DNA of 64,000 nucleotides from Rhizophagus irregularis (lineage: Eukaryota > Glomeromycota > Glomeromycetes > Glomerales > Glomeraceae): the NCBI RefSeq assembly GCF_026210795.1, contig NC_089446.1:2571001-2635000 (forward strand). Direction: 5' to 3'. Below, piece by piece: positions 34,972-47,880 of the stretch (position 1 is the first letter of the stretch; every line of letters begins with the position of its first letter). The notes below the pieces were generated by a model that searched no databases, was not told the DNA's origin, and saw only the letters and a list, made by a program, of their open reading frames with translations. The position numbers and the translations under genes are program-made.

Positions 34972-35201
34972 CAGTCAACTAAATATAAATGCACCCCTCT
35001 TGGGACCATATACATAGTTTTTGTAATAGTGCATTTAGAGAGGGTGTGCATTTATAGAAAGAGATCATATAAGCTTGAAACCGAACCAGAGGGTGCATTT
35101 ATATAATGAGTGCATTTATAGAGACTTCATAGAGGAAGGGTATATATGATGAGTGCATTTATAGAGACTTTATAGAAGGTGCATTTACGGAGAGTTAACT
35201 G
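34972..35201. mobile_element. TA-flanked MITE with GTGCATTTATAGAGA repeats, 230 bp
   Basis: The left end CAGTCAACTAAATATAAATG and the reverse complement of the right end CAGTTAACTCTCCGTAAATG form an inverted repeat, and TA flanks both sides (34970-34971 and 35202-35203). The interior repeats GAGTGCATTTATAGAGACTT several times in the right half. It resembles the Tigger/pogo-type MITEs at 8.4 and 17.3 kb in structure but has its own sequence. Confidence 0.8.
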
Positions 35202-37594
35202 TAATAAAAAAAAATTTATATTATACTGTAAGTTCGGATTTTTATCGAATATCAATATAACGAGGATTCGTTCTAACTAATCAGAATTCGTCAAATATTA
35301 ATGTATTACTGTAATATGTTTTTTTTTTACAAAAAAAAAAAAAAAAAATCATCAAGAGATTCTTAAATAAATTAATTATCTAATAATAAATAATATTGTA
35401 TAAAGTAAAATGATTAATATTTTTTTGACGATATATATGTATGCTAAATCACATTTCATTTTTCATTTTTGATAAATTAACCCTAAATCTTTTTAGAATA
35501 AAATTGTTTTGTTCAATAAAAAACAATAAAGATAATATGACCCACTATAAAAAAAAAAAAATTTTTTCTCTATTACTATCAAGTATTGTATGTAGTCTAC
35601 AGTACTCAACCTTATTATAGATTATCCGTAATTAATTCATTTGCAATAACAGATAATAACACAGCCCATTCATAATTAGCATATAAAGTATAATTGAAAA
35701 CGTAAAAAGGTAATTATTGTTTCCTTTAATTTATCGGATAAATTTTTTTTGGGATGACACAAAACGCCGATCAAAAATTTCAAACGAGAAGGTCAGTTAA
35801 ATTTTTAAAATCAAAACAAAAAGTTATTAGTTTAATAAATAATGATAATAATAAAAAGATAATTACGAACTCGGAAAAAAATTCTCTAATAAGAAATCAA
35901 TTAATATAATATTCATGTAGTATAAACGAATACTTGAAAGAAATAACGCTAATTATTTATGCTAAATTTTCAGTTAACTACGCCACTAATAAAATAAATT
36001 TACGTAAAACACATATATATACATAAATATATATATATAAATATCTGAAATTGATGGAATTGGCAGTTATTTGATTACTTTCAATTGTTACTTCTTTGCG
36101 CCTTCTTGTTTACGTAAGTTGGGAAAAATTATTAGTGTATTAAAAATTTACGCCACTTTGTCGATATAAGGAACCATTATTCTCCTAAAATTAACATGTA
36201 TTTATATTCAACTAAAATCTATCTTAACCGGTAATTACCGTATTATTTAGATGTAAATAAACATGAAAATAAAACTTTTCAAGGATTATAAGGATCTTAA
36301 AATGGTCAAATTCTCAAAACGTATTAGATTATCATTCGTGAGAATAAAAAATAATTATTAAAAAATTTCGATCTTTAGAACTTTAGGCGCACAAACTTAA
36401 AAAAAGTTAATGATTTTATTAAATCCTATTGTTCTTCGGTTATTTCAGATTTAGAAATTATGGTTAAAGTGTATGAATATACATTTATGTTCAATGAAAA
36501 TAAGTTAAGGAAAAGAAATCTTTTACAGAATTATTTGAAACCTTAAGATAATAATAATAATAATCAATCTGAACACACACGACAACAGAGATGTAATAAA
36601 TAATGATACCAATCAATAATTAGGAAAAAAAAGGAAAGTATTTGCATTCTGATAGAGTTAAATATTATATTTTATGCAGGAAAATACTTTTGATCATCAA
36701 TTCTAAGGAGTTCAAAATCCGACTTTAATATTGCTACGTTCCAATTATTTTCTTTTTATTATTGTATCTTACAAATATAGTTAATGAATATAAAAAGAAG
36801 GGTTGCACAGGTTTGTGTCTCCATTCAAAGATGTAATTGGTTAGTATCAACTCTTTTTTTTTCTCGGGAAATCTTCGTTAGATAATTCTTTTGCACGTGA
36901 TACAGATCGATCGAAAAGACAGGAAATAAAACACGAAAAAAATTCGATTTTTAATTTTTAAAACGAAATAATTAACCATTTGGTATAATCAAATTTCTAA
37001 ATATATCGAAATCAAATATTTGTTTTTTCTTAATCGTAAAAAACTTTAATCTACAGCCTTGCTACTGTATTTGACTTATTATCAATCACTTTGAAATTAA
37101 TTAATTAAACATAGCACAAGCATTAATAATAATGAACATAAATATATATATATTTTTTTTTATAACTTATATGACATATATAATAAAAAATAAATAATGT
37201 ACATAAATAATATTTATAAGAATTTTTCTCCCATCATTCTTTCCACCGTCAAACAAAAAGTACAAAGAAGCTTAAGAAATATTAGACATATGATAAAGCT
37301 GAAATTGCCAGCGAAAAGGAATGTGTGTGATGAGAGTGATGGAAAGAACGATGGGGATTATAATAGTCTTAAAATTTTAAATTTCTTAAGCTTATTAGGG
37401 TTTTATATTTCACCGGTAAAAAAAAAAAAATTATATATATATATATTTACTATATGAGATTATATAAAATAGTTTCTTCTAAAATCAAAAAATTGTAAAT
37501 TAATCCCATTCCCATTCTATCCAATAAATAATTTAAAAAAGAAAAATAAATAAAATAAAAATATAAAAATATATATATATACAAAAATAAAATT
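35202..37594. other. AT-rich DNA downstream of the HMG gene
   Basis: No supported gene. Simple repeats include TA tracts near 36010-36040 and 37140-37160. A frame at 37197-37457 has a short plausible stretch (KLPAKRNVCDESDGKNDGDY) but no family is recognised. Confidence 0.45.
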
Positions 37595-38281
37595 TTAATG
37601 GTACAGGTAATAATCATGATAATTTATATTACCATGATTGTAATTTATGTTATTATAATTTATATTATTATAATATAAATTATCATTGATTATAATACCA
37701 CTGTTGTGGTAATTAAAGGAATCATTGCTAGGAAGGACCACATTGACATCCATCCCAGGTAAATAAACCTCTTCTGAGAGTTGTGGCGTTGTTGGAGTTG
37801 GTGAAGAAGAAGAAAAAGAAGAGGTTGAGGAGAGTGAAGGTGAAGATGTCGTTATAGGTGCCGGCACAGATGAAAAGGCGCTCATACCATTATTACTAGG
37901 GGGAACGAATTGCTTGAACCGGGTCTTTTTTTTGGGTTCAAACCTGTAGTTGGGGTAAACCCTCTGATGTAGAATTTGCGCTTGAATAGCAAGCGCGTCG
38001 TACATATTTTTCGCGTCCTGAGGGATTTCCTTCCAAATTTCTCTCGCCATTTTGCATAAATTAGGCATAGTGATCCTATGTCCACTATGCTTAAGCTCCA
38101 ATAGGAGACAGTTTTTCATTAAAAAAAATGAATTTGGCGGCCTCGGAATATTAGTCCGAGTTCCGCTTGCAAATGGCCTTCGTCTAGTTGATATCAGGTC
38201 TACCAAATGAAATCTCGGATTGTAGATATAATTAATATCTACAAAAGGGTTATTTTGGTTACGGTTCGACATTTTTTCCAA
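37595..38281 (-). CDS. HMG-box protein, MATA-HMG type (228 aa)
   Basis: A single open frame without introns encodes an HMG box at residues about 46-116: PRPPNSFFLMKNCLLLELKH (helix 1, with the RPPN start typical of fungal mating-type and related HMG boxes), ITMPNLCKMAREIWKEIP (helix 2), DAKNMYDALAIQAQILHQRV (helix 3), then YRFEPKKKTRFKQF. HMG boxes of this class bind the DNA minor groove and bend it, acting as transcription regulators in the nucleus. After the box come a Ser/Thr/Pro-rich stretch (about 130-165) and an Asn/Tyr-rich end. Rhizophagus genomes carry dozens of such MATA-HMG-like genes outside any mating locus, so presence of one does not mark a mating-type locus. Translation could start at M1 or at M4 (MSNRNQ). 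Confidence 0.9.
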   Translation of the reverse strand: MEKMSNRNQNNPFVDINYIYNPRFHLVDLISTRRRPFASGTRTNIPRPPNSFFLMKNCLLLELKHSGHRITMPNLCKMAREIWKEIPQDAKNMYDALAIQAQILHQRVYPNYRFEPKKKTRFKQFVPPSNNGMSAFSSVPAPITTSSPSLSSTSSFSSSSPTPTTPQLSEEVYLPGMDVNVVLPSNDSFNYHNSGIIINDNLYYNNINYNNINYNHGNINYHDYYLYH

Positions 38282-40427
38282 ATTAAAAGGAAAAAATATT
38301 TTGCAGTAAAAGTTGATGGAGTGGAGTGCTCTTTAAATATTTTGTCGGAGTGAGGAAATGAATTTAAGGGGTTATTTGAATATTGATAAACCCGGCGAAT
38401 GAAACCCTGTACTTTTTGTTTCGTTATACGTACGTAAGAGGAATGAATAAAATGAAAGAATTTTTGAGCTCTATTTATGTTAAATGTGATTAATGTAAAA
38501 CTGAATAAATAGGCTATAATATTTTTTGTTTGTGTAATTATAAAATTGAAAAAAAAATTTCGGTGCATTTTTAATATGCAGATAACATATTTAAAGTATA
38601 GTTAATTCAAAATTTTTTTTTTTGCCGAATATCTTGTACAACAGAAGTACATACCACAGAGTTTTCCTTATTAGTAAATTACTTATCGTTCTTGTATTTT
38701 TTTGTTTTATTTTATTTTTTTCATATTTTAATCTAGAAATTCCATTTCTCATTATTTATCAGAATAAATGCTATTAATCAAGCGAAAAAATTAATTTATT
38801 ATTTATATTATTATATGAAATTAACTGAAAAAGATTCATGAGATCATAATAAATTTTCACGCGATAAAATAATCACGCAACAATTTTATTATTCATAATT
38901 TTAAGGAAATGTTTAAGTCAAAGCCATCTTACTTAATACAACATGTCAATCCTTTAATCCTTTTTTTACTCCACATGAATGCTGGATAAATTTATAATTC
39001 CTTTTTTCTTTTTTTAATTTTTAATTAATTTTGCATATTGCACCACGTTACAAACCTTTATTATTTGTTAATGATAAAAAAAAAACAACAAAAAAAATAA
39101 AAATAAGCCATGCAGAAAAGATTATTTTGATGATAAACAAGTTGTTTTATGATCGCAGTAATGCATACATGGGATAAGATAAATATTTTATCGAAAAAAC
39201 ATCTCCGTTAGAAATTTGCTTCCATCATGTTATAATCTGATTCGCTCAATTTCTTACAGAAATTGTAGCAAATATTTGTACTGCAAATTGATTTTACAAA
39301 ACAATTTAGATATTGTTGTTAAAAAAAATATGCAGGAGATAATTTATTTAGTATAATATATATGAATTAATAGATAATTTTTTTCTTAAAAGAAATTTAA
39401 TAAAATTAAAAAGAAACTGCGTAATCATCATTCAATTGGACTGTTCAGTGAAGATAAAAACCATTTCATTGTTATTCTATATTAAAAAAAAAGAATTCAG
39501 GAATTAAAGGAATTAAGAAATTGCTCATCAGTATCTCTGTTTGGATGATCAAAATTCGGATTATGAATTCCGGATATAATACCTTTCAAAATCTTACCAT
39601 TACACTTCAAACAATGAAAATCTCTTATGTACCTTATATTATCACGCCCCAGTACTATGTTTGTTATTAACCGAAATTAATTCTAATGAATTCTAGACTC
39701 AATAAATTATTAATATTTAATTATTATCCAATTATAAAATTTTGTAATTCATAACACAAGGGTACACAGATGTTTGTAATTGCATTAACTTTAACCTGTT
39801 GTAAGTTGTAATGGAAATATAAAACTCCGGAATGAAAGATTTCGATACCATGTGATAGTAATCTAAAAATATATTTAATTTAAAAAAAATTGTGGCTATG
39901 ATTTTATAATAAGTTTTATTTATATGTAAAATGCAAAATGTCCATTACTTGGATCATAACTTTTTTAGTTAAATAATATGAATTTTACATTTTTCAATTT
40001 TGGAATCTGATGATTGGGTTCATCACAAAAAACTATTGGTTACACATTCCAGTTGATCCAATTATTTTTCCAGTAAAAAAAGAATTTACTAACTATAATT
40101 ATACTAAAATGATCGTTTGTATAAATTTAGAAATCTTTATGATGCCGATCATATCTTAATTATTTCAAAAAAAATTATCGTATTTTTCAGATAAGTAAAT
40201 TATAATTTTTTTTAACAAAAATTTGAACTTCTTTCATAAATTTTATGTTAAAAGTCAGAGTGATTCGAAACGTGTTCCATATGCTGTATACACATAAAAC
40301 ATGAAATTTGTGGCTTGCCCCCTTAGGTTCTTTGCATATATATAAACTTCAATTTATCATACTGTACATCCATACTATTTGTTTTTTCTTTATTTTGTTA
40401 AAAATAGATTTATATCCAATTTATAAT
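38282..40427. other. AT-rich intergenic DNA
   Basis: The left end probably contains the promoter of the minus-strand HMG gene. No further gene or repeat recognised. Confidence 0.45.
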
Positions 40428-40628
40428 TCAACTATCCAATAAAATTAAAGAAATATTTATTGTATTTGTATCCACAAGCCACAATTTTTGTGATTTTTGT
40501 GTTAACCTATCGGGACTTCCTTCGGATGTTGATAAAATTAATACAGATTTTCCATGATATGTAATGTTTTTATGGCTTTTTAAAAGGGGAGTTGCAGTTT
40601 GATCTTCATTAACATATACTAACGCCAC
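40428..40628 (-). CDS. Hypothetical small protein or gene fragment (66 aa)
   Basis: The frame reads MALVYVNEDQTATPLLKSHK followed by a hydrophilic stretch and ends in a hydrophobic tail. Codon mix in the first 50 residues is better than random AT-rich sequence. I recognise no family and see no second exon. It may be a remnant. Confidence 0.25.
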   Translation of the reverse strand: MALVYVNEDQTATPLLKSHKNITYHGKSVLILSTSEGSPDRLTQKSQKLWLVDTNTINISLILLDS

Positions 40629-43600
40629 TATATAGAAATTTCTTAATTTGGTTGTCTTAAAAAAAGTTAAATATTTTTACATCAAAATCGTAACTTATCA
40701 GTTAGTTAGATATGTATTTCATATTATCCCATATTTTTTTAATTCAATTTAATATTTTTTACCTTTTTTTTATTATATTTACTTTCGATCTACTTCTATT
40801 TCCTTCCTTTTTTTTCTCTCTGATTTCTTACCTTTACAAATTTTTTATTTCTCGTCTGCTTATTATAACAAATATTTTATAAAATTTAATAGAAATACTT
40901 CCTTTTTTTTTTATTTTCTTTGACATTAATTAGATTGATTTATTTATTTCTTTCTTTTTTTATGCCAATTTATATCTTGAATATACTTTAATCTTTAATA
41001 AAGTTACGCTTTTTGTATTTTACAAATAATTAAATTTCATTTTTTTTTCTCTCTAATGTTATGAAAAAATACTATTAAAATGGTACACTTTTATTTCTTT
41101 AACTCTTTTTGTCTTTAGGGATCGTTAATAAAATTGTCATAAATTTCCTCTTTTCAATTTTAGAATCTGTCATAATTGAAAATTTTTACGAATATTTAAA
41201 TTTTGGTCGAAAAACTAACATTTTGGAAAAGATTTCTTAAAAACATCGACTCGAGTTAAGTTTAGTAATTTGATGATATTAAAATGCAAATACTATATGT
41301 TGAATATAATTTTCATGTTTTTTATTATTGACATATTGAATAATTTTTATTTATTTATTATCTATTTCTTTCAGATTTTCTCGGTTAAGATTGTTAGTTG
41401 TAACATTGATCATGAATGGTTTCAAAATGTTGCAATGTGTTGCAATACGTAAAAATGGTTATAATTATCGAATTTTACCTTTATCATTACTTTTCGATTT
41501 GAATCAAAATCATGAAAATCAGTAAGTAATAATGATAAGAGGAAGCTAATATCAGAAACAAAAAAAAATCTGGTTTTGAATTTGATGATAACGCTGGAAG
41601 AATATGAATATAGTGAATATAGTGTGAACTAGAAGATTAAGTCATCAATTACTGATCGTGTTATTACTATATGCAGTATAGGTATTATTCTAGAAAATTG
41701 AATATTACCATTGGAACATTGTAACGGGGGTATGAGATACTAATCACATGATAATTAATAGATTTTAGCAGGAAAAGTTTTAATACAACGATCTGATCAA
41801 CCTTTTGAAAATATCGACATTTTAATAATAACTATTGCGAAAGTATCGTATGCAGAACTATTAATGGTAAATAGAGTTTCAATTACTTTTATTATAAGAT
41901 TTTATTTGTAGAAATTCAAATTTTTAATCATGACTTTTTAAAGTAAAAAAAAAACTCTGAATTCGAGTATTAATTTGGGATCGAAAGCGCAGTAAAAAGT
42001 TAAATTATTGTTTCGAAGATTCTTACCGAATACAGCTATTGCCGACACTACCATAAACAGTGGACTATGATACTATAATATCCTAGTAATATTGGTATTT
42101 CCTGTATTTCACAAAATTTGTGAAACACAATCGCTTTAACAATAATTCCTAAAATATTATGTAACTTTTACGTATATACCAGGTATTTGGATATTTGAGT
42201 AAAGTTTCTTACAAGTAAGGTTATTAGCAGATTATGATCGCTGTTTACCTTACAAACATTACACCAGCCCTATTGATTAAGGAGTACCAAATTTTTGAGT
42301 TCCAATTGAACATTCTACTTTCAACGTAAGTTTTTGATTGGTGGAGATGGTATTGTGGAGGTTAGTATTGGGTAGTAGATATACCACCTGATCTACTTGG
42401 TTGGATGATGTTTCGTTCATAAATGCGTCAGTAAACAAATTTTTTGTTGTAAGACTATATCCAAACAGGTACTGGTACTATATGCGTCAACTAATATTAT
42501 ATCGTAATCATGTGTAAGTTTAGGGGGGGTGCTTAATGCTTATTTTTAAGTTTTTATTAAACCTTGTATTATTCAAAGTTAGGAAAGGTGCTTATTTTCG
42601 AGGGCTTTATTTCACAATTTATGGTATATTTGAAATTTTTATATAAACTAACATTAATAAATGACAAAATTGTAACCAAGTCATTTCGATTATAATATAT
42701 AGATACCTATAAACTGAACTTGAGCTGAGAGTTGGACTTGAAACTAGAGAATCTGGCACCCAAGCAGTTATTATAAAATTTTGTTCAATTTAATAAAAAA
42801 TCGGGATGAGAAAAAATGGTGAAAAAAAATCAAGTGTGAAATGGTATTCTTAATTCTTTGCATCTTTTGATTCCAAAAATATATTAATTTTTCAAAGTAT
42901 AATTTTACGTCCATCATTAGCCTTAGTGCAATTTTTTTTGTGTAATCGATTTCTTTATATGGCTTTTAAATTATTTCCTTTTCATTCTTGATTCACCTGC
43001 ATATGTATATATAAATATGACTAGCATTGAATTTTTTAATCATTATAAAAATAATCATTTTTTTTTATTATTATTTTGTATATACATTTATAATGTATTT
43101 AGAATTATATATTATTAGAAGAACAAAATTTTAGAAAGAGCTTACATCAAAAAATTATTATTTTTTTAGGTGACCTTATAAGTTTCAATGTAAGGAGTAA
43201 GTTAATTTTTTTTTTTTATTTATTTGAATTTTCCAAATTTTCCAGAAAAAAAAACGCTATAATTCTAAATAATAATCAGTATTCAGATTTTTTAAATTAA
43301 GAAGGTATTAAAACTCTATAAAGCATTGAGTTATTAAGATATTGTAGTTGTATACTTATATCAGAATCAAATATAATGATTTCAAAACTATGGTTGGATA
43401 ATATTTGTAAGATTATAATAAATTGTATTTATTTTACAATTATCTCATTTCTTGATTTTTTTTCCCTAAGTAATGATATGATTTTCGTGTTATTATTAGG
43501 TAATGTCATTATATCGTGTATATCGTGAATAAGGAACAAAAATTAATAAATTCATTAAATTCATCGTCAAACTTTATAATTGTAAGAATATTTAAAAAGT

Positions 43601-46294
43601 ACCAATAATTATTCAATAAACCAACTTAAGAATAAGATATATTTGGAGTTTATAAGTGACGAAGAAATATATTTTTATTGAATGCTAATTCTTTTTTTTT
43701 TTATTCATTTTCCTGTTAGACCCTCCGAATTTTTTAAAATAAAATCTATCAAATTTACTATAATAATTTCAGCACTGCTGAAAAAAATCAATATTTATGG
43801 CTAATATACAATCGTTTTGTGATACTAGCATTACAAAATAAATTTGCGATTTAAAAATTCTCAAAATTTTTTTACTCCACGTCCTCTTTCAAATAATGAA
43901 GAATATGGCTTTTAAAATTAATCCATTGAAAATTTGAATGGCATTTAATTTATCATCAACTTATTTTTGTTTAACGTTCAAATTAAAAAAAAATTTTTCC
44001 TTACATTATATACCATAATATAATCTAATAGGTGATTTTTTCTTAGTATTAAAACAAAAAATAACACCAACTCTCAGAACCTAAAGAAGAAAAATCTAGT
44101 AATGAAGAAATGATGAAATTGCATGACAATATCAATAAAATTATTAGTAACAAGTTAAGAAGCAAGTGTTTCTGTAGAGAAAAATTTTTAGTCTCTCTTA
44201 TTTTTAACAACCTCATTGGCTTTTTAAATTCCATTAAAAAAAAGGTTGACCAGAGTTATAAGAGATAATTTTAAGTAAAATTATTGATAATTCTGGTTAT
44301 GTCCAATTTTATTAATTTGGGACTACAGTAAATATATGATATAATACTTATTAGTACTTTTGAAATTTTTTTTTTTTACAAATTTTTTTTAACTAGAAGA
44401 ATTTAAATTTTAGCATTATTTAAACACCTTGATATTTTAAAAAAAATTTAGACTAAAAAATTGTAAAATCTATATAACCCTCGCTCAATAATGCCTATAT
44501 AAATAAGTTTTTTTAGAGTAATTAATTTATTATAGATGTGATCTTGTTTTAATATAATTACATTTACTTACATATATTAAACTTATAAAGAACTAAGAAT
44601 TATGAAAAGTTGACCACTTAAATGATTATATCATTATTATAATAATGATACAACTAAAAATTTTTAGATTAATTCTAGCCTTTCTAATTAAAAGCTAACT
44701 ACATGTAAATACTGTTAGATATAGAATATTTAACTTAAGATAAATTCTATCTAAAAAGATAAAGAAAAAGATACAAACTTAGAACAAAAAGTTCTGTTTC
44801 TAATCTATTAAATAGCTAGCTATTACTTATTATGCGACTTCATTTTTTTTCTTTTGTACGTTTAGTGGTTTTAGTTTCTGTTAATTCTTCTATTTATTTA
44901 TCATGCTATTGGTTAATAATATTTATGCCAAAAATTATATTATCATTCAAGCATTTCAGTCTTATTAACTGTTCTATTTTATTAATTAAGAGACGACTCT
45001 TTATATATAAATGTTCTATACATTTATAATTTGTTCAGTTACCAGTTTTCTTTCAGAAAATCTTCTTATATAAATTTACATGTTATATAAAAATCATTTT
45101 CATTATATATATAGTTGAGGATGATTTTCTGATTTAATCTATTAAATACATATCAACTTAAAACCTTATTAAATAAAAATGCTAGGTCATTTAATTTAAT
45201 AAACTGCTCTTTAAGTATTAATTCTTTTTTTAAATAAATAATAGGAAGGATGAGAGGTTGCCAGCATATCACTATCATTAAGTAGTCTTCACTTTTTCAT
45301 ATTATTAGCTAAATCTTTAATTCATCTCTTCATAAATAAATCTGCTTTCTTTATATTTAGATTTAATTTATCTTTTTTATATTCTGAATAGATTACGTGA
45401 TGATACTATATCAGTCCATTACCTTTATGTCATTCATAAAATCTTTTTTTTTTGTATGCAAGTTATTTTGTATAACTAATATTTTTAAACTTTGAATAAA
45501 CTCTTTCTACTTGCTACATATATCTTTATTAAAAATGATTTTTACTAATAAAACTTTAGATAAGAATTGAATAACTTGTTTCTTACATTTTTAACAAACT
45601 TTACTATTATTTACTAGTATAACAATGCATAATTGCAAATATAAGTCATATGGTAATCTAAAACTAAAATACCATGTAGTATATTTAACTAAAAATCTAA
45701 TATAGATTGTTATTTCATTATTTTTGAATGATATCAAAACTAATTATTTAATTAATAATAAATATTTTTTTAATAATAAAACTGAAGTCTGTTAAAATAT
45801 TTAGTTCTCATTTCCTTTGATATTGGGAATACAAACATTATTACAGTCAGATATTTGGATATATAAAATTTAACATTCACATGTTTTCTGTCACTGATAG
45901 TATTATATAGGAATTTATATCTTTTCATTATTCATTTATTATTTGTAAATACTTATAACTTTATATTTTCTTTCCTTAAAGAATTAAAGTCTAAAGAGAC
46001 ATAAGAATTGCCTTTCTTTATATTGTATAACATATTTACACCTAGGTGATTTAGCATTAAAATATGTAATATTGATAGATAATCTAAACTTCTTATTGAC
46101 CATTTGGATGAAATACCATACTAAAATGAAGAAAATAAAGAAAGCATATATAATAAAGTGAAATAAAGTATTATTAAAAATTATTAATAAATAATTTTTT
46201 CTATACTTGTAGAGTTCACTTGTCTATTTATTGTTATCTTGCCTATCTGTTATGTGAAGTAGTGTATATTTAGTTTAGCAAGTCTAATACTACT
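40629..46294. other. Gene-poor AT-rich region with possible scraps
   Basis: No supported gene. Two spots look faintly coding: 41770-41880 (GKVLIQRSDQPFENIDILII) and 42228-42420 (LADYDRCLPYKHYTSPID, then VPIEHSTFNVSF after a stop, then PPDLLGWMMF). They have stops and no recognised family and probably come from decayed genes. Long T-rich or A-rich tracts dominate the rest, with an accumulation of short frames lacking any domain. Confidence 0.4.
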
Positions 46295-46445
46295 ACTGAA
46301 AATAATTTTCAATGTAAAAAAGTCAATATTTTTTCAAAAACCTAAGGTTTTTTTTATAAATATTGTAAATAAAAAGTCAAGAATTCTATTTTTTAAAATA
46401 AAATACATATTTTTTAAATAGTTCAGCAACAAAAAGCCACTTTAT
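46295..46445. repeat. Dispersed repeat, copy 2
   Basis: Matches 26996-27160 in the same orientation from AGTCAATATTTTTTCAAAAA through CAACAAAAAGCCACTTTATA. Confidence 0.6.
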
Positions 46446-46606
46446 AAAATTTACAAAATGTTTAAAAATATGAATGTAAGATTAGTCATTATAAAAATAA
46501 TAAAAATATTATATTATTAATAAAAAAAAATATAAAAATAAAATAAATTAGTATATAAATATATATATAATATTGAAATAAAAAAAATAAAAAAAAGTAT
46601 AGAAAT

Positions 46607-46890
46607 TTGATTTTTTCTAGATCCCTTGTCAGACCATTTTCTGAATACTATTTTCCTGAATATATCTTTTCTCAAATCCAATTTTCTGAATGTCTATTTC
46701 CAGAAATTGATCATTTCCTGAAACTCCATTTTACCAAATGCCAATTTATTGAATCTCAATTTCTGGAATTATATGAAACATCCAATTTCCCGATTTCTTT
46801 TATCCTGAATTATTTTATCCCAAATTCCAATATTATGAACCCTGATATTCTGAATGGACATTTTACTGAATTTAATATTATTTTGTATAA
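46607..46890. repeat. Degenerate TTTCTGAAT-type array
   Basis: Words such as CCAATTTTCTGAAT, TTTCCTGAA and CCCTGATATTCTGAA recur at irregular 20-25 bp spacing for almost 300 bp. An apparent 98-codon frame over it is produced by the repeat. The complement of its right end (TGTCCATTCAGAATATTA-like) is found again at 56668. Confidence 0.6.
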
Positions 46891-47185
46891 TTTTACATTA
46901 TAAATTAGAATTATTGATTTCATAAACTCAACCTTTATTTTATTTAGTATATTAATCAATAAATTATTATAATATATATAATGTAATATGTAATAAACTA
47001 ACTTGTATTAAAACAAAATACTTAAAATAAATAATGCAAAAGTAAGCAGATTTTATTATTCAATCAAAGTATCTGTTTAAATTTATACCTATACCAAATC
47101 TTTTTCTCCTCAAATGTAAATTAATTATATTTACTTGATACATGTTTAGGAAAATATTATTAAGCACTTAAACTTAGTAGGTCAG

Positions 47186-47479
47186 GACCCCGGATATCTA
47201 ATATAAAGGTCATAATGGACTTTTGGCCAAAAACACCCCTTTTTGCTGAAACTCAAAAAATCGTTTTTTGTAAATATCTCAGCATCCAGTAATTCAATTT
47301 TAATGAACTTTTTTTTATTTTGTAGCCCTCATTTAGCTCTACAATTTAAAAAATACTTCATCAAAATTGGACCACTGGATGCCGAGATATTTACAAAAAA
47401 CGATTTTTTGAGCCCCTGAAAAATGGGCCAATCTGCCGAAAGTGTGACTTATGACCTGTTTTGGAGATATCCGGGGTTC
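47186..47479. mobile_element. Foldback element, 294 bp, with 11-bp target duplication
   Basis: The ends GACCCCGGATATCT and AGATATCCGGGGTTC are inverted repeats. Inside, the left arm CGTTTTTTGTAAATATCTCA and right arm GAGATATTTACAAAAAACG pair again, as do AGGTCATAA and TTATGACCT, so most of the element can fold on itself. TAGTAGGTCAG stands on both sides (47175-47185 and 47480-47490). Long inverted repeats and a 9-11 bp duplication are typical of Mutator-like (MULE) foldback MITEs; the superfamily is inferred. No coding capacity. Confidence 0.85.
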
Positions 47480-47559
47480 TAGTAGGTCAGAGAAAAATTT
47501 TATTAGCTAAAAATGCAATATTTCCTAATTAATTGTATATTGCCTTATGTTTACTTCAT

Positions 47560-47699
47560 ATTTACTTCAATTAATCATACTTGTATAGGCAAAGGATGCT
47601 TGAAAAAGCCACTCCCAAATTACATATAACATGTTGACGTTTATACAATTATAGCAGAGATGTGCAATGAGCAACATTAAACTCATTTGCTAGCAGAAA
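47560..47699 (+). pseudogene. Host reading frame interrupted by the hAT insertion (left part)
   Basis: The last bases before the element read VYTIIAEMCNEQH, a stop, then THLLAE. If the element and one copy of its 8-bp duplication are removed, THLLAE continues in frame into SILREKPLPYKCKHLIDHEN on the far side (56051 onward). I do not recognise the gene. A stop between CNEQH and THLLAE suggests it was already decayed or that this is an exon border. Confidence 0.45.
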
Positions 47700-47880
47700 T
47701 AAGGATGGTGCCGCAAATAGGTAATTGCGGAATAATTGCGATTTACGGTATTGCGGAACATTGCGAATTTTGAAGTTGAATTATTCGCAATTCCGTAATT
47801 AGCAATTATCAGCAATTCCGCAAGTATTCCGCAATTCCGCAAATATTCCGCAAATATTCCACTATTTATATCATATGACA
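47700..47880. repeat. Left terminal and subterminal repeats of hAT copy 1
   Basis: After the terminal TAAGGATGGTGCCGCAA the words ATTGCGG, TTGCGGAA and, in complement, CCGCAATT/TTCCGCAA recur about a dozen times. Subterminal repeats of this kind are transposase binding sites in hAT elements. This end is shorter and more diverged than the right end. Confidence 0.75.

Noticed and set aside
42520-42610. GGGGGTGCTTAATGCTTATTT and GGTGCTTATTTTCGAGGGC words, possible MITE
   Set aside because: No inverted ends or target duplication could be identified.
46607-46903. 98-codon frame rich in Phe, Ser and Glu
   Set aside because: It follows the period of the TTTCTGAAT array and has no domain; treated as a repeat product.
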